Assembly (NCBI RefSeq): GCF_010727605.1
Contig: NZ_AP022568.1
Coordinates: forward strand, 5,146,001 to 5,210,000
Source of the DNA: Mycobacterium simiae
GTDB lineage: Bacteria; Actinomycetota; Actinomycetes; Mycobacteriales; Mycobacteriaceae
DNA: 64,000 nt
Direction of reading: 5' to 3'
Shown: piece after piece, positions 54,500 to 63,549 of the stretch
Layout: every line of letters starts with the position of its first letter
Numbering within the stretch: position 1 is the stretch's first letter
Translations under genes and position numbers: made by a program
The notes under the pieces: generated by a model
What the model saw: only the letters and a program-made list of their open reading frames with translations
Database searches by the model: none
Told to the model about the DNA's origin: nothing

Positions 54500-56590
54500 G
54501 TGCAATCAACCACCCACCGAGTTGTGAGCTCTTGTAATGACTTCTCATCACAACGCCTGCAACACACGCAACCCAATGCCAGCGGTCATCGCGCACATCC
54601 TGGCAGTAGCGCGGCGCCGACTTCGGCGGTGGGCCGCAAACCGATCAGGACAGCCATCGCGACGGTATGTCTCAGCGGAATCCTCGAGGAGAAGATGTCT
54701 GCGATCGCCGATGCCGGGTTTGATGGCTTCGAAATGTGCGAAGAGGATCTAATTGGGTGTCCCCTGACGCCGGCCCAAATTTGCCGTAGAGCGGCCGGCC
54801 TCGGCATCGCCATTGAGCTGTACCAGCCGTTCCGCAACCTCGATACGATCGATGCGGAACAATTCCGCCGAAACCTCGCGCGCGCACAACGCAAATTCGA
54901 TGTCATGCAACAACTCGGCGTCACCACCCTGCTGGTGTGCTCCTCTGTGCTGCCCTCGGCCGTATCCGACGACCGACTGCTGGTCGACCAACTTGGCTGC
55001 GTGGCAGATCTCGCACTGCGACAGGGGATTTACTTGGCCTACGAGGCCCTGGCATGGGGTACGCATGTCAACACCTACGGCCACGCCTGGGACATAGTCC
55101 GGCAAGTCGACCATCCGGCACTTGGTACGTGTCTGGATAGCTTCCATATCCTCGCCCACGGTAATGACTTGGATGGGATAGCCGACATTCCCCACGACAA
55201 GATCTTCTATGTCCAACTGGCCGACGCGCCATACCTGCCGCTAGGTGTCCTGCCGTGGAGTCGCCATCACAGATGCTTCCCCGGGCAAGGCGAATTCGAT
55301 CTGACATCATTCGCGACCCAACTACTGAGCTCGGGGTACCACGGTCCGTGGTCATTAGAGGTCTTCAACGACGAGTTCCGACGGGCCTGTCCGAAGCGCA
55401 CCGCGAAAGACGGACACCGCTCGCTGCTGTATCTGCAGGAACAGGTTGCACGCGTGGCAGCGAGATACCCACGCGTACAGCTTTTCTCTGCTCCGCGACC
55501 CACGCTCGTGGCAGAGGTTGCATCTGTAGCTTTGAGTGCGCCACCCAACGAGGCCAAGACAATCGGCCAAACATTGCACCAGCTCGGCTTCGGACTCACG
55601 CCACCCTCGGACCAACAACGCCCGATTGCGCGCAACCACGGCGAAATGAGCATCACTGTCGAGAGCCAACTGAGCCTTCCCGCACTGCCCGTATTAGCTC
55701 ACATTGGAATCCGGTGCGATGGTGTGAGCGAGTGGAAGGATCGAGCTGCCGCTCTCGGAGTCAGCACGCAAACACTGCGCACAGTCCGGCGCACAGTTGA
55801 CGACGCTATTGACGTCGTCCGGCTGAAGATCGCCGACGGGGCGTGGTTCGACTTGTTCGACCGGCGAAATGATGAACATTGGCGACCGCGAAACGATGCC
55901 CTCGGCGCACCGCGCTCGAAGCACGAGATGTCTCTCACCGGAGTCGACCACTTTTCACTGGTAATCCCCGAGAAGGATCGGGGGGAGGCAGTGCTCTTGC
56001 TCCGATCATTATTTGGGATGACGGCTCTGCCGGCCGTCGATATCACCGACCCCACCGGGCTTCGACACAAACAAGCACTAACACTTGAGGACGGTCAAGG
56101 ATCAGGCCTGAGGATCATTTTAGAGACTGTCCCAACCAGCGCGCCGTCTCTTGCCTTGCCAGTGCAACCGAGGCTTGGCCGTGTCGGGCACATCGCCTTC
56201 GGCACAGATGACATCTTGGCCGCGGCGGAGCACATGCAACGAGGCGGCTTCCGCGTTCTACCAAGTCCGGCCAATTACTACGACGACCTAGCGGCGCGCT
56301 TTGACATGCGTCCATCCCAGTTAGGTTGGATGAGTCGCTACGGCGTGCTTTACGACAGGGATGCTGCCGGCGGCGAGTTCTATCATTTCCACACAGAGCC
56401 GATCGGTGAGGACTTCTTTTTCGAAGTTGTGCAGCGCATCGGCGGATACACCGGCTATGGCGAGGCCAACGCATCCACCAGGCGCGCCGCGCAATTGCGT
56501 AGCCGAAACTGCGCATTCCGATACCAAGAGCCCGCGATGCTCGGTGCTAGAGGGGATGGGGCAGCACGCGACCTCTCGGGTGCCCGTTAA
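54500..56590 (+). CDS. Bifunctional TIM-barrel isomerase / HPPD-like VOC protein (3-dehydroshikimate dehydratase type)
   Basis: 696 residues. The N-terminal TIM barrel of the AP-endonuclease-2/sugar phosphate isomerase family (about 48-330) has DGFEMCEEDL, AYEALAWGTHVNTY, CLDSFHILAHG and SLEVFNDEFRR supplying metal ligands. The C-terminal VOC part (about 400-655) resembles 4-hydroxyphenylpyruvate dioxygenase with GVDHFSLVI, GRVGHIAFGTDD and FFFEVVQR giving a His-His-Glu iron site. This fusion matches bacterial 3-dehydroshikimate dehydratases (QuiC type), which form protocatechuate. GTG 54500 has GAGGAG 6 nt upstream; GTG 54629 would drop a non-conserved 43-residue extension. Located beside a methyltransferase that could act on the catechol product. 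Confidence 0.85.
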   Translation: MQSTTHRVVSSCNDFSSQRLQHTQPNASGHRAHPGSSAAPTSAVGRKPIRTAIATVCLSGILEEKMSAIADAGFDGFEMCEEDLIGCPLTPAQICRRAAGLGIAIELYQPFRNLDTIDAEQFRRNLARAQRKFDVMQQLGVTTLLVCSSVLPSAVSDDRLLVDQLGCVADLALRQGIYLAYEALAWGTHVNTYGHAWDIVRQVDHPALGTCLDSFHILAHGNDLDGIADIPHDKIFYVQLADAPYLPLGVLPWSRHHRCFPGQGEFDLTSFATQLLSSGYHGPWSLEVFNDEFRRACPKRTAKDGHRSLLYLQEQVARVAARYPRVQLFSAPRPTLVAEVASVALSAPPNEAKTIGQTLHQLGFGLTPPSDQQRPIARNHGEMSITVESQLSLPALPVLAHIGIRCDGVSEWKDRAAALGVSTQTLRTVRRTVDDAIDVVRLKIADGAWFDLFDRRNDEHWRPRNDALGAPRSKHEMSLTGVDHFSLVIPEKDRGEAVLLLRSLFGMTALPAVDITDPTGLRHKQALTLEDGQGSGLRIILETVPTSAPSLALPVQPRLGRVGHIAFGTDDILAAAEHMQRGGFRVLPSPANYYDDLAARFDMRPSQLGWMSRYGVLYDRDAAGGEFYHFHTEPIGEDFFFEVVQRIGGYTGYGEANASTRRAAQLRSRNCAFRYQEPAMLGARGDGAARDLSGAR

Positions 56591-56723
56591 TTGCTGCAGC
56601 GCAATCGCATTCGGTATTGCGCGCCGGTACTGATCGAACGTTTGAATGCACTCTCTTCAACCAGGTTCAGCGTTTCGCCCGACGGCTGCGCGTGGTCTCT
56701 GAAGGGAGATCGATCGGAGATCG

Positions 56724-57737
56724 TCAGGCCCTCGTTGCGTGTAACAGAGCGAAGTCCAGCGGCAGCTCGTGTTGGGCGTGAATGGTCAGATCCGCCGCCT
56801 CGAACAGAGCGCGGTAATCGTCGGCGGTTCGTTCCCGGCCACCGACGTTGCACAACATGTGAATGTCCCATGCGGCAGCCAGAGAAGGTAGATCGTCATC
56901 AGGCAGCAGTCGCTCCACGACGATCAGTTGGGAGCCCGCCCTCATTGCTGCCGAGCACTGCTGCAGAATCGTCTTGCACTGGTGGTCATCCCAATCATGG
57001 AGTACCCGAGAGAGCAGATAGACGTCACCCATATCTGGCACTCCGCAGGTGAAATCGCCCGCAATGAAGTTGCACCGCGCGCGGTATTCCGCGAGATTGC
57101 TTTCCGCAGCGGCTATTGCGTGTGGCCGCTCGAACACAACCCCGCGCACTTCGGGGACGGCATGCAGGATGTGTTTGAGCAACTCGCCATTGCCGCCGGC
57201 GACATCGACGACCACATGTACCCCGGTGAAGTCCACGATTTCCGCAACCGCACCAAACATCGTTGCGCTGGCGGCCATCGCCTCGGCGAAGCACAGTTCG
57301 GGCCTGTCGGCGAAGTAGTCGAAGTGGTGTTGTCCAAAGACGGAGGTGAAGGAGTCGTGTCCAGTCCGGACTGCCTGGCCGAGCTCGGCGAAGGATCGGT
57401 AGAACGTTCCTCCGTAGAGCGATGCCAGAGGGCGCATGGAATGCGCAGAGTCAGTTCGTAGTAGCTGCCCGATTTCGGTCAACTCAAATCGATCACCGAC
57501 TGTCTTCACCACGCCCGCACTCGCCAGATAGCGCAGCAGCCGGGTCAAGCTGCTGGGGTCAGCCAGTACGCGGTTCGCCAGCTCGCGGGTGCTTATCCCG
57601 TCGGCGAGATGGTCGGCCAGACGCAGATCGGCGGCCACGGCGAGGGCCTGTGTCATCCAGGCCCCGCTCATCAGCGTAAGCAGCTTGGTCGCCGCGAGAT
57701 TCAGGTTCGGTGCCAAAGTGGGTCCTAGTCTTTGCAT
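56724..57737 (-). CDS. SAM-dependent O-methyltransferase (family 2, catechol/hydroxy-aromatic type)
   Basis: 337 residues. An N-terminal winged-helix dimerisation domain (ATKLLTLMSGAWMTQALAVAA), SAM-binding DVAGGNGELLKHIL, DVYLLSRVLHDWDD with the catalytic His, and VVERLLPDDD are typical of class-2 O-methyltransferases that methylate phenols or catechols. The ATG at 57737 has weak upstream signal. It converges on the dehydroshikimate-dehydratase-like gene (133-bp gap). Acting on that enzyme's product (protocatechuate) is possible but is an inference from neighbourhood only. Confidence 0.88.
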   Translation of the reverse strand: MQRLGPTLAPNLNLAATKLLTLMSGAWMTQALAVAADLRLADHLADGISTRELANRVLADPSSLTRLLRYLASAGVVKTVGDRFELTEIGQLLRTDSAHSMRPLASLYGGTFYRSFAELGQAVRTGHDSFTSVFGQHHFDYFADRPELCFAEAMAASATMFGAVAEIVDFTGVHVVVDVAGGNGELLKHILHAVPEVRGVVFERPHAIAAAESNLAEYRARCNFIAGDFTCGVPDMGDVYLLSRVLHDWDDHQCKTILQQCSAAMRAGSQLIVVERLLPDDDLPSLAAAWDIHMLCNVGGRERTADDYRALFEAADLTIHAQHELPLDFALLHATRA

Positions 57738-57961
57738 GATTGGGCACGCTTAACGGTGCTAATCCACCCTCGGGATAATACCAATTACACTGTGGTACAG
57801 AGGGTCTGCCAGCGGCACCGCTGACGATCATGTGAACGTGGGTTCCCTTGAGTGATGCGCCAACAAATACTGTATGCGGGTTATCGCCGCCGCTGTTAGG
57901 TGCCACAAGACTGTTCAACTGAATGTCATGGGGGCGATCCGGAACTAAGAAGGGGGAGACG

Positions 57962-58942
57962 TTGCAACGGTGGGACAATGACGACTGGGACCTGTCGTCG
58001 AGTGTGGGGGTCACCGCCACCATGACGGCCGCCGCTCGGGCTGCGGCCACTAATGCGCCGGGCGCCATCATCAACGACTATCTCGCCGAGCCTTTGGTGC
58101 GGGCCGTCGGCATCGACTTCTTCACTCGGTGGGCAGCACGGCAACTGCCGAGTGAAAGCGACGACGCGGGGTTGGGATGGCAACCGATGACTAACGCGTT
58201 GGCGGTTCGTACCCGCTATTTTGACGACTTTCTCCTAGATGCGTGTGCGGCGGGCATCCGTCAGGTGGTGTTGCTCGCGTCTGGTCTGGACACTCGCGGC
58301 TATCGACTGGCCTTACCGGAGGACACCATGCTGTTCGACATCGATCAGCCAAGGGTCGTTGCCTTCAAGGACGCCACTCTGTCAGGCCTAGGAGTCGTAA
58401 CGTCTATCCAGATCCGCTATGTGGGTATCGATTTGCGAAAGGCCTGGGATGCGTCCCTGCGGCAAGCAGGTTTTAACGGTGCTCAGCCGACCGCGTGGGT
58501 TGCCGAGGGACTGCTAGCCTACCTGCCATCGGGTGCCCAGGATCGGCTCCTGGATACCATCACGGCGCTCAGCGCAAACGGTAGCCGCCTGGCAGCGGAA
58601 GTGTTCAGGGTCCGCAACATGACCGCTCTGAGCGATACGGCCGCCAATGTCGGTACCGCGGTGTTCGTCGACGTCGACGACACCGCCTCGGAGCAGGTCC
58701 GGTACCGAGCGCGCCACATTGCCGAGCAATGGCAAAGCTTCGGCCTCAACATCGATATGAAAGGGCTTGCATATCAAGATGACCGGAGTGATCTAGCCGG
58801 ATATCTGCGACGGCAGGGCTGGACGAGCACAACAGCTTCGATGTCGGACCTATTTGCCGCCAGCGGGCTGACCCTGCGCGGCGACCAGCGAAGCGGTGAT
58901 GCGTTCGCCGACAACTACCTCTGCACCTCATTCAGGCCCTAG
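57962..58942 (+). CDS. Class I SAM-dependent methyltransferase, mycobacterial TIGR00027-type
   Basis: 326 residues. The start LQRWDNDDWDLSSSVGVTA fits the mycobacterial family of ~300-residue putative S-adenosylmethionine-dependent methyltransferases (Rv0725c/Rv0731c type). SAM-binding LASGLDTRGYRL and FDIDQPRV; later AEGLLAYLPS. TTG 57962 follows AGGGGGAG and matches family start; ATG 57923 is a less likely longer start. Divergent from the O-methyltransferase gene. Substrates of this family are largely unknown. Confidence 0.9.
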   Translation: MQRWDNDDWDLSSSVGVTATMTAAARAAATNAPGAIINDYLAEPLVRAVGIDFFTRWAARQLPSESDDAGLGWQPMTNALAVRTRYFDDFLLDACAAGIRQVVLLASGLDTRGYRLALPEDTMLFDIDQPRVVAFKDATLSGLGVVTSIQIRYVGIDLRKAWDASLRQAGFNGAQPTAWVAEGLLAYLPSGAQDRLLDTITALSANGSRLAAEVFRVRNMTALSDTAANVGTAVFVDVDDTASEQVRYRARHIAEQWQSFGLNIDMKGLAYQDDRSDLAGYLRRQGWTSTTASMSDLFAASGLTLRGDQRSGDAFADNYLCTSFRP

Positions 58943-58979
58943 GCTTAGGCAGGTACTCAGGCCTGCCGTGCCGTTCGGT

Positions 58980-59780
58980 CTACTTGCGGTTCGAGTCTGC
59001 TCCGGTTGCAGTGAGGATCATTCGGGCGACGAGCTGCGGGTCATCAAACATCGGCACGTGGCCAACACCGGGGAGGATTTCGAACACGGCTCGCGGCAGG
59101 CGTTTTCGCGCTTGATCCACGTAGCTGTCCATGGGAAGCGTCGCATCCGATTCCGACCAGCCGATGGTTATCGGACAGGGGAGTGGGTCCAATGGTGCAA
59201 TCTCCCAACTCCCGTCAATGATGTCGATAATCGCTGGCGACGCAAGAAAGTCGGTGCACATGTTGAGGGCTCGCGCAGGCGTAAGGCGATGACCGTGGCG
59301 GGCGGTGTCGCGCATCGTGAGCCGACGCAATCTTGCTGACCTGAACATCAAGGGGTTGATTGTTCGCGTGAGGCGAGCCATCGTTCGGGCTGTTTTGAAC
59401 TTCTTCATCAACTGTGGTTGTTGACCGTCGCCGGCGGTCCAGAAGCCGGCGGGCGAAAGCGCACAGACGGTTGCCGCTCGGCCGCGGCGCGCCAATTCGA
59501 TCGCCACGTATCCGCCAAGTGAATTGCCGGCGAGGTGTGGCCGATCAAGCCCATTTTGGTCGAAATACTCCTGCGCCGCGTCGACCACATCACCGATCGT
59601 GACCGGCCGACGCCAAGCCGGTGGCCCGCCGGGGTGGCCAAGCGCATTCGGCGTGAACACCCGGTAGTACGGGGACACCAGGGGAACTACCTCCTGCCAG
59701 GCGCTTTCGGCTGTCATGCCCAACCCGTGCAGCAAGACCAACGGAGGCTTATCGGGGGTGAGCCCCTCCTTAGCTAACAT
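58980..59780 (-). CDS. Alpha/beta hydrolase
   Basis: 266 residues. HGLGMTAESAW oxyanion loop, nucleophile Ser in GNSLGGYVA, Asp in GWSESDATLP and His in GVGHVPMFD. Catalytic set complete. It ends a minus-strand run that starts with an amidohydrolase gene; it begins 23 bp after the stop of the AttH/CrtC-like gene, so it is likely co-transcribed. Substrate unknown. Confidence 0.87.
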   Translation of the reverse strand: MLAKEGLTPDKPPLVLLHGLGMTAESAWQEVVPLVSPYYRVFTPNALGHPGGPPAWRRPVTIGDVVDAAQEYFDQNGLDRPHLAGNSLGGYVAIELARRGRAATVCALSPAGFWTAGDGQQPQLMKKFKTARTMARLTRTINPLMFRSARLRRLTMRDTARHGHRLTPARALNMCTDFLASPAIIDIIDGSWEIAPLDPLPCPITIGWSESDATLPMDSYVDQARKRLPRAVFEILPGVGHVPMFDDPQLVARMILTATGADSNRK

Positions 59781-59803
59781 ATGCCTTTCCCTCTCAACAG
59801 CAG

Positions 59804-60964
59804 TCAGCGTCTGGCGCTCAGTTGGTGGCGTGGATGCGCGTGGGGGTTGTTGGTCAGGCGGAGGTGCCCGTCGGGATCGGTGTCAAGTTCCGCGATGAAG
59901 GTGAGACTGCCGGTGCCGCGGCTCGTTGCGCCAGGACATCGCATGACGATGTGCACCGGCTGGATTCGGTGGATAGGCCGCGTGGTTGTTCCGTCAGGCA
60001 GGATGATGTCGGTGGGGTGGGAGACGTCATAGGAGTCAACCTCGAGGTGCTCAGTACCGCGGTAGATGCCGTGGCCGTGCCCATCGTTGTAGCCGCCGTA
60101 GCCGAGGCCTTGCATTGCGACGGCCGGGCCTGCTGCCGTGGCGTCGACGGTCAGCGGCTCTCCGCTGCTGGTCGTCATGTCGAATCGGACATGGTCAAAG
60201 CGCCGCGGTCGTCCATCGTCGACGAAGGTGGCGTCAATGGCTAACATGCCGGCGGAAAGGCTTGCCCGGCTGTCCTTTTGGAGTATCTCTATGGTGACGT
60301 CCGTGCTGTAGTCAAGTTGGCTGATTTGGATGTGACCACCGTGGGTATCGGTTGAAAAGAACAGGAACGCAAACCCAAACCCGTGGGGAGTGAGGCTGGG
60401 GCCGGTGACCGGTTCGGCGATGCCGACCCGCGAGCGCACACCCCAGGAGTGGTCGCGGCATGCCCACCAGGAGTCGATCCGGTCGCGTTTTCCGTCAATG
60501 TTCAGCCAGCCGCTGACCGAGCCGGTTTGGTCGTAACGAAGGTAGTCCTCGACGATGCGGCCATTGACCCGATTGAAGTGGGGGAGTTCTTCTTGGGCGG
60601 GCAGCTCGGCGATCCAGTCCAGCTCGCCGCAGACTTGCCCGTCGTTGGGTTGAATGCTCAGATGAAGGTGTTGCATCGGTCGGACCACATCTACCCGCAT
60701 TGGGCTGCAGGCGAATTCGTAGCTTGGCCGCAACTGTCGGGATGCGCGCACGTTGTACTGGGTGCCGTTGTCGATGACGACGAAGCCGCTGTCGACGACA
60801 TTCATGTTTTGGTACACCGCGATGGTGAACTGCAATGCCCGCCCCGTGGTGGGGTCGGCTGCAGCAAACCAGAAGCGGTCGAAGAACCGGGGGTCGCTGG
60901 TGCCGACATGATCGAAGGTGGCCGGAATCTGATGCCATGGGGAATCATCAAGCGCGGTCAGCAA
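59804..60964 (-). CDS. Hypothetical protein, AttH/CrtC-like lipocalin-type (DUF7064/7065-like)
   Basis: 386 residues. Repeated beta-strands and the segment WACRDHSWGVRSRVG in the middle resemble AttH/hydroxyneurosporene-synthase-like proteins, in which such a D-x-SWG motif is conserved. Possible ligand- or terpenoid-processing fold. The TTG at 60964 has GGAG 5 nt upstream and starts 13 bp after the preceding gene ends. No TM helix or signal. The family name is uncertain; operon position suggests a shared catabolic pathway. Confidence 0.68.
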   Translation of the reverse strand: MLTALDDSPWHQIPATFDHVGTSDPRFFDRFWFAAADPTTGRALQFTIAVYQNMNVVDSGFVVIDNGTQYNVRASRQLRPSYEFACSPMRVDVVRPMQHLHLSIQPNDGQVCGELDWIAELPAQEELPHFNRVNGRIVEDYLRYDQTGSVSGWLNIDGKRDRIDSWWACRDHSWGVRSRVGIAEPVTGPSLTPHGFGFAFLFFSTDTHGGHIQISQLDYSTDVTIEILQKDSRASLSAGMLAIDATFVDDGRPRRFDHVRFDMTTSSGEPLTVDATAAGPAVAMQGLGYGGYNDGHGHGIYRGTEHLEVDSYDVSHPTDIILPDGTTTRPIHRIQPVHIVMRCPGATSRGTGSLTFIAELDTDPDGHLRLTNNPHAHPRHQLSARR

Positions 60965-60977
60965 GTCAACTCCTCAA

Positions 60978-61376
60978 CTAAAACTTCTCGCGGCCAACGC
61001 AACTGAAGCGCTCAACCCGTTCCCGGAAGTAAGCGGCCGTCGCCAACCGCCCTGCAGTACTTTTGACAATGATCGGTATCGATTGCTCCAGCCGTTCCCT
61101 GACCTCGATGTGATGCTGCTCCAGCGCGCGGATGTCAGACGAATCGAGGGGATGCGGGGGCACGGCCTGTCCGACAAGTTCGAGGATGGCAGCGGTTCGC
61201 AGGCTGTCCCACCTGAGGAATTCGGGAATGGCGTGCCAGGTCTCGGACAGTGTCTTCAGGGTACTGGCGACGCCCAGCAGAACGTCGCGTGCGTAGGCGT
61301 CGTCAAGTCGGTCCGCGATGACGTCTGTCAGGATTGCGGCGACACCAGCGAGTTGTTCGGAGACAGTCGGCCGCAT
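60978..61376 (-). CDS. DUF6285-like small protein
   Basis: 132 residues, all helical (RPTVSEQLAGVAAILTDVI, DDAYARDVLLGVASTLKTL). Its ATG shares one base with the stop of the phosphotransferase gene (TAATG), a clear coupling signal. Small helical proteins of the DUF6285 type commonly follow phosphotransferase-family genes; this one is similar in length and layout. Likely to work with the kinase-like protein. Identification is by context and pattern. Confidence 0.7.
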   Translation of the reverse strand: MRPTVSEQLAGVAAILTDVIADRLDDAYARDVLLGVASTLKTLSETWHAIPEFLRWDSLRTAAILELVGQAVPPHPLDSSDIRALEQHHIEVRERLEQSIPIIVKSTAGRLATAAYFRERVERFSCVGREKF

Positions 61377-62341
61377 TACGCACCGATCTGGTCGAGGAGA
61401 AGCGCATACATCGGAACCGGGTTGGGGAAAACGCGATCTGAACGTTGTTGCAGGAATGAGTGGTGGCCCGTCAGCACGATGACCATGAGCTTCACATTGG
61501 CCAGCACCCTCCACCACTGCACCCGCTCCAGATTGACCACGATGCCGGTCTGCTCAGACCACCGCTGCAACAAGTCATCTGGCTCCCAGGAGCCGGCGAT
61601 GGTGTGTTCATAGGCCCGCAGTGGGTTGGTGATCCAGCCGAGGTCTTCATGGGGATCACCCAGGTGTGCGGTCTCCCAGTCGAGGACGGCGGTGACGTCG
61701 CCGTCTTCGAGCAGGACATTGCCGGGTTTGAAGTCGCCATGCACCAGGGTCACAGCCTCGTTGCCGGGAACTGTGTCGCGCAACCAGGAAAGCACAAATG
61801 CTAGTTCGGGTTCGGGCTCGAATTTGATCTTGTCGAGCTCAGCCTCCCAGTGGTCCAACGCCGCGGCAGCTGCCTGATTTCCCGGGTTCGCGAGGTGACG
61901 GCCCAATCCTATGGCGCGCCAGTCGACGCGGTGGATATCGGCGAGTCGATCGTAGATCCGGTGCGCAATCGTCAGGCGCTCAGTCAGTGGCGTATTCCCA
62001 TTGAGGACAAAACCATCGCACCGCCCGGGCGACAAATCCATGATTAACGCCGGCCGACCCAGGCGGCTGCCGTCTGGGTCGGCCCAGCGCAGGACGGGAG
62101 CGGGTACATCGGTGTGCCGTAAGGCCTCCAGCACGGCGCATTCGATCCGTCGGTCAGTGCTGAGGACGCTGCCAGCCGGATCTCGTCGGGCAATCAGCCG
62201 GTGCAAGGTACCGTCCCAGATTGCGTCGAACAGCCAATTCTCCCGCGAGAATCCGACGGTAGTACGGTGTAGATTTTCCACCTTGACCGTCGTGGCAAGC
62301 TCATCGCTCAACCAGTCGGTCAGCTGGTCACTGATGCTCAT
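61376..62341 (-). CDS. Phosphotransferase-family protein (aminoglycoside phosphotransferase fold)
   Basis: 321 residues. Kinase-like fold with Brenner motif HGDFKPGN and metal-binding DWETAHLGDP; an N-terminal lobe containing ENWLFDAIWDGTLHRLIARR supplies a strand for ATP binding. Members in mycobacterial catabolic operons often accompany acyl-CoA dehydrogenases. The start MSISDQL overlaps the amidohydrolase stop by 4 bp (ATGA) and its stop overlaps the next start (TAATG), so three genes are tightly coupled. Substrate unknown. Confidence 0.9.
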   Translation of the reverse strand: MSISDQLTDWLSDELATTVKVENLHRTTVGFSRENWLFDAIWDGTLHRLIARRDPAGSVLSTDRRIECAVLEALRHTDVPAPVLRWADPDGSRLGRPALIMDLSPGRCDGFVLNGNTPLTERLTIAHRIYDRLADIHRVDWRAIGLGRHLANPGNQAAAAALDHWEAELDKIKFEPEPELAFVLSWLRDTVPGNEAVTLVHGDFKPGNVLLEDGDVTAVLDWETAHLGDPHEDLGWITNPLRAYEHTIAGSWEPDDLLQRWSEQTGIVVNLERVQWWRVLANVKLMVIVLTGHHSFLQQRSDRVFPNPVPMYALLLDQIGA

Positions 62342-63498
62342 AACGCGATCTTGTAGAGCTTCGCGGCGTTGTCGGACAGCACCTTTCGCAAGATGTCGTC
62401 TGGAAGGGAGGCCATTGATTCGGTGACGTATTGCGCGGGTCCGGTCGCCGGCGTTTTGGGACCAGGGTGCTGGCAGGTCGGGTGGGGGAAGTCGGTCTCG
62501 AACAACATGTTTTCCGGATACGCCAGCAGCGCAGGAATCAGCACAGCTTGCTCGTACCAAAAGCAGCCGAATATCTGACGTCGAAAGTACTCAGATGGCA
62601 GCAAGTCATATTCCGGGTGCTCGTCGATCACTCCACCATTGCGCCACTGCCAATCGAAAGCTTCCAATGCGGCGGGAATCATGCCGACGCCACTTTCAAC
62701 CGACACGAACTTCACGTCGGGGAAGCGGTGGCACACACCACCGTGGATGAGGTCTGAGATACAGCGCATATTGTCGGCCCACAGCAACGACGACATCCGG
62801 GAGAAGTTGGCCCGGAAGCCCATCTCCACTCCGTTAAAGATTTGCTCGGCGATGCGTCCGCCGCCGATGTGAAAGTTGACAGGGACCTCGGCGTCGCGCG
62901 CGATGCTCCAAATCGGGTCCCAGTGACGGTCCCACAACGCGGGTTGACCATGGACTCGCGGGTCGTTGCAGAAGTTCACCCCGCGGTGACCACTGTTCAG
63001 GGCTCGCTCGACCTCGGCTACCGAGGCGTCGATGTCCCAGAACGGAACCGACACGATCGGCAGCAGCCGGTCGGGGGCCACTGAGGCGAAATCGGTTTGA
63101 AAGTCGTTGAAAGCCTTTACGCAATCTAGGGCGAACTCAGGGTCGCCGCGCTCCAGCCAGGCCGCCGCTCCGAAGCCACCCAGGTTGGGGTACAGCACAT
63201 GCGCACGAATGTTCTGCTCATCCATGAAGGCCACCCGCGCCGTGGGATCCCAGGCGGCAGGATGCATGTCGGCATACGTCGCCGGGCCGTCGGGCAGCGT
63301 GCCGTCATATCCGGCCATTGCGGTATTGCCCGGCCGAGCGAACGGTTCCCCGTTGATGACCCACATGTCCCACCCATCGATGCGCTCGATGTGGGGGATC
63401 TGCTCTCCGTACTTGGACGGCATCCGGGCAGTCCAGACATCGGGCGGTTCGGTGATATGCGTGTCGACATCGATGACGGCATAGCTCTCAAGCACCAT
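62338..63498 (-). CDS. Amidohydrolase-family metal-dependent hydrolase/decarboxylase
   Basis: 386 residues. N-terminal VIDVDTHITEPP (D-x-H metal ligands), central NFHIGGG and C-terminal FETDFPHPT place it in the ACMS-decarboxylase-like amidohydrolase_2 family, common in mycobacterial aromatic or steroid pathways. ATG 63498 begins the family-typical MVLESYAVIDVDTH. It heads a coupled minus-strand operon; a TetR gene lies 51 bp upstream on the same strand. Reaction not predictable. Confidence 0.9.
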   Translation of the reverse strand: MVLESYAVIDVDTHITEPPDVWTARMPSKYGEQIPHIERIDGWDMWVINGEPFARPGNTAMAGYDGTLPDGPATYADMHPAAWDPTARVAFMDEQNIRAHVLYPNLGGFGAAAWLERGDPEFALDCVKAFNDFQTDFASVAPDRLLPIVSVPFWDIDASVAEVERALNSGHRGVNFCNDPRVHGQPALWDRHWDPIWSIARDAEVPVNFHIGGGRIAEQIFNGVEMGFRANFSRMSSLLWADNMRCISDLIHGGVCHRFPDVKFVSVESGVGMIPAALEAFDWQWRNGGVIDEHPEYDLLPSEYFRRQIFGCFWYEQAVLIPALLAYPENMLFETDFPHPTCQHPGPKTPATGPAQYVTESMASLPDDILRKVLSDNAAKLYKIAL

Positions 63499-63549
63499 TG
63501 TTGTCTCCTACGGGATCGGCGCGGTACCCGTAGTAAACAACATGGATTA

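Noticed and set aside
54193..54576. Minus-strand 127-residue frame as an immunity gene
   Set aside because: Cys/Arg-rich, no ribosome site, overlaps the start of the next plus-strand gene, no fold features.
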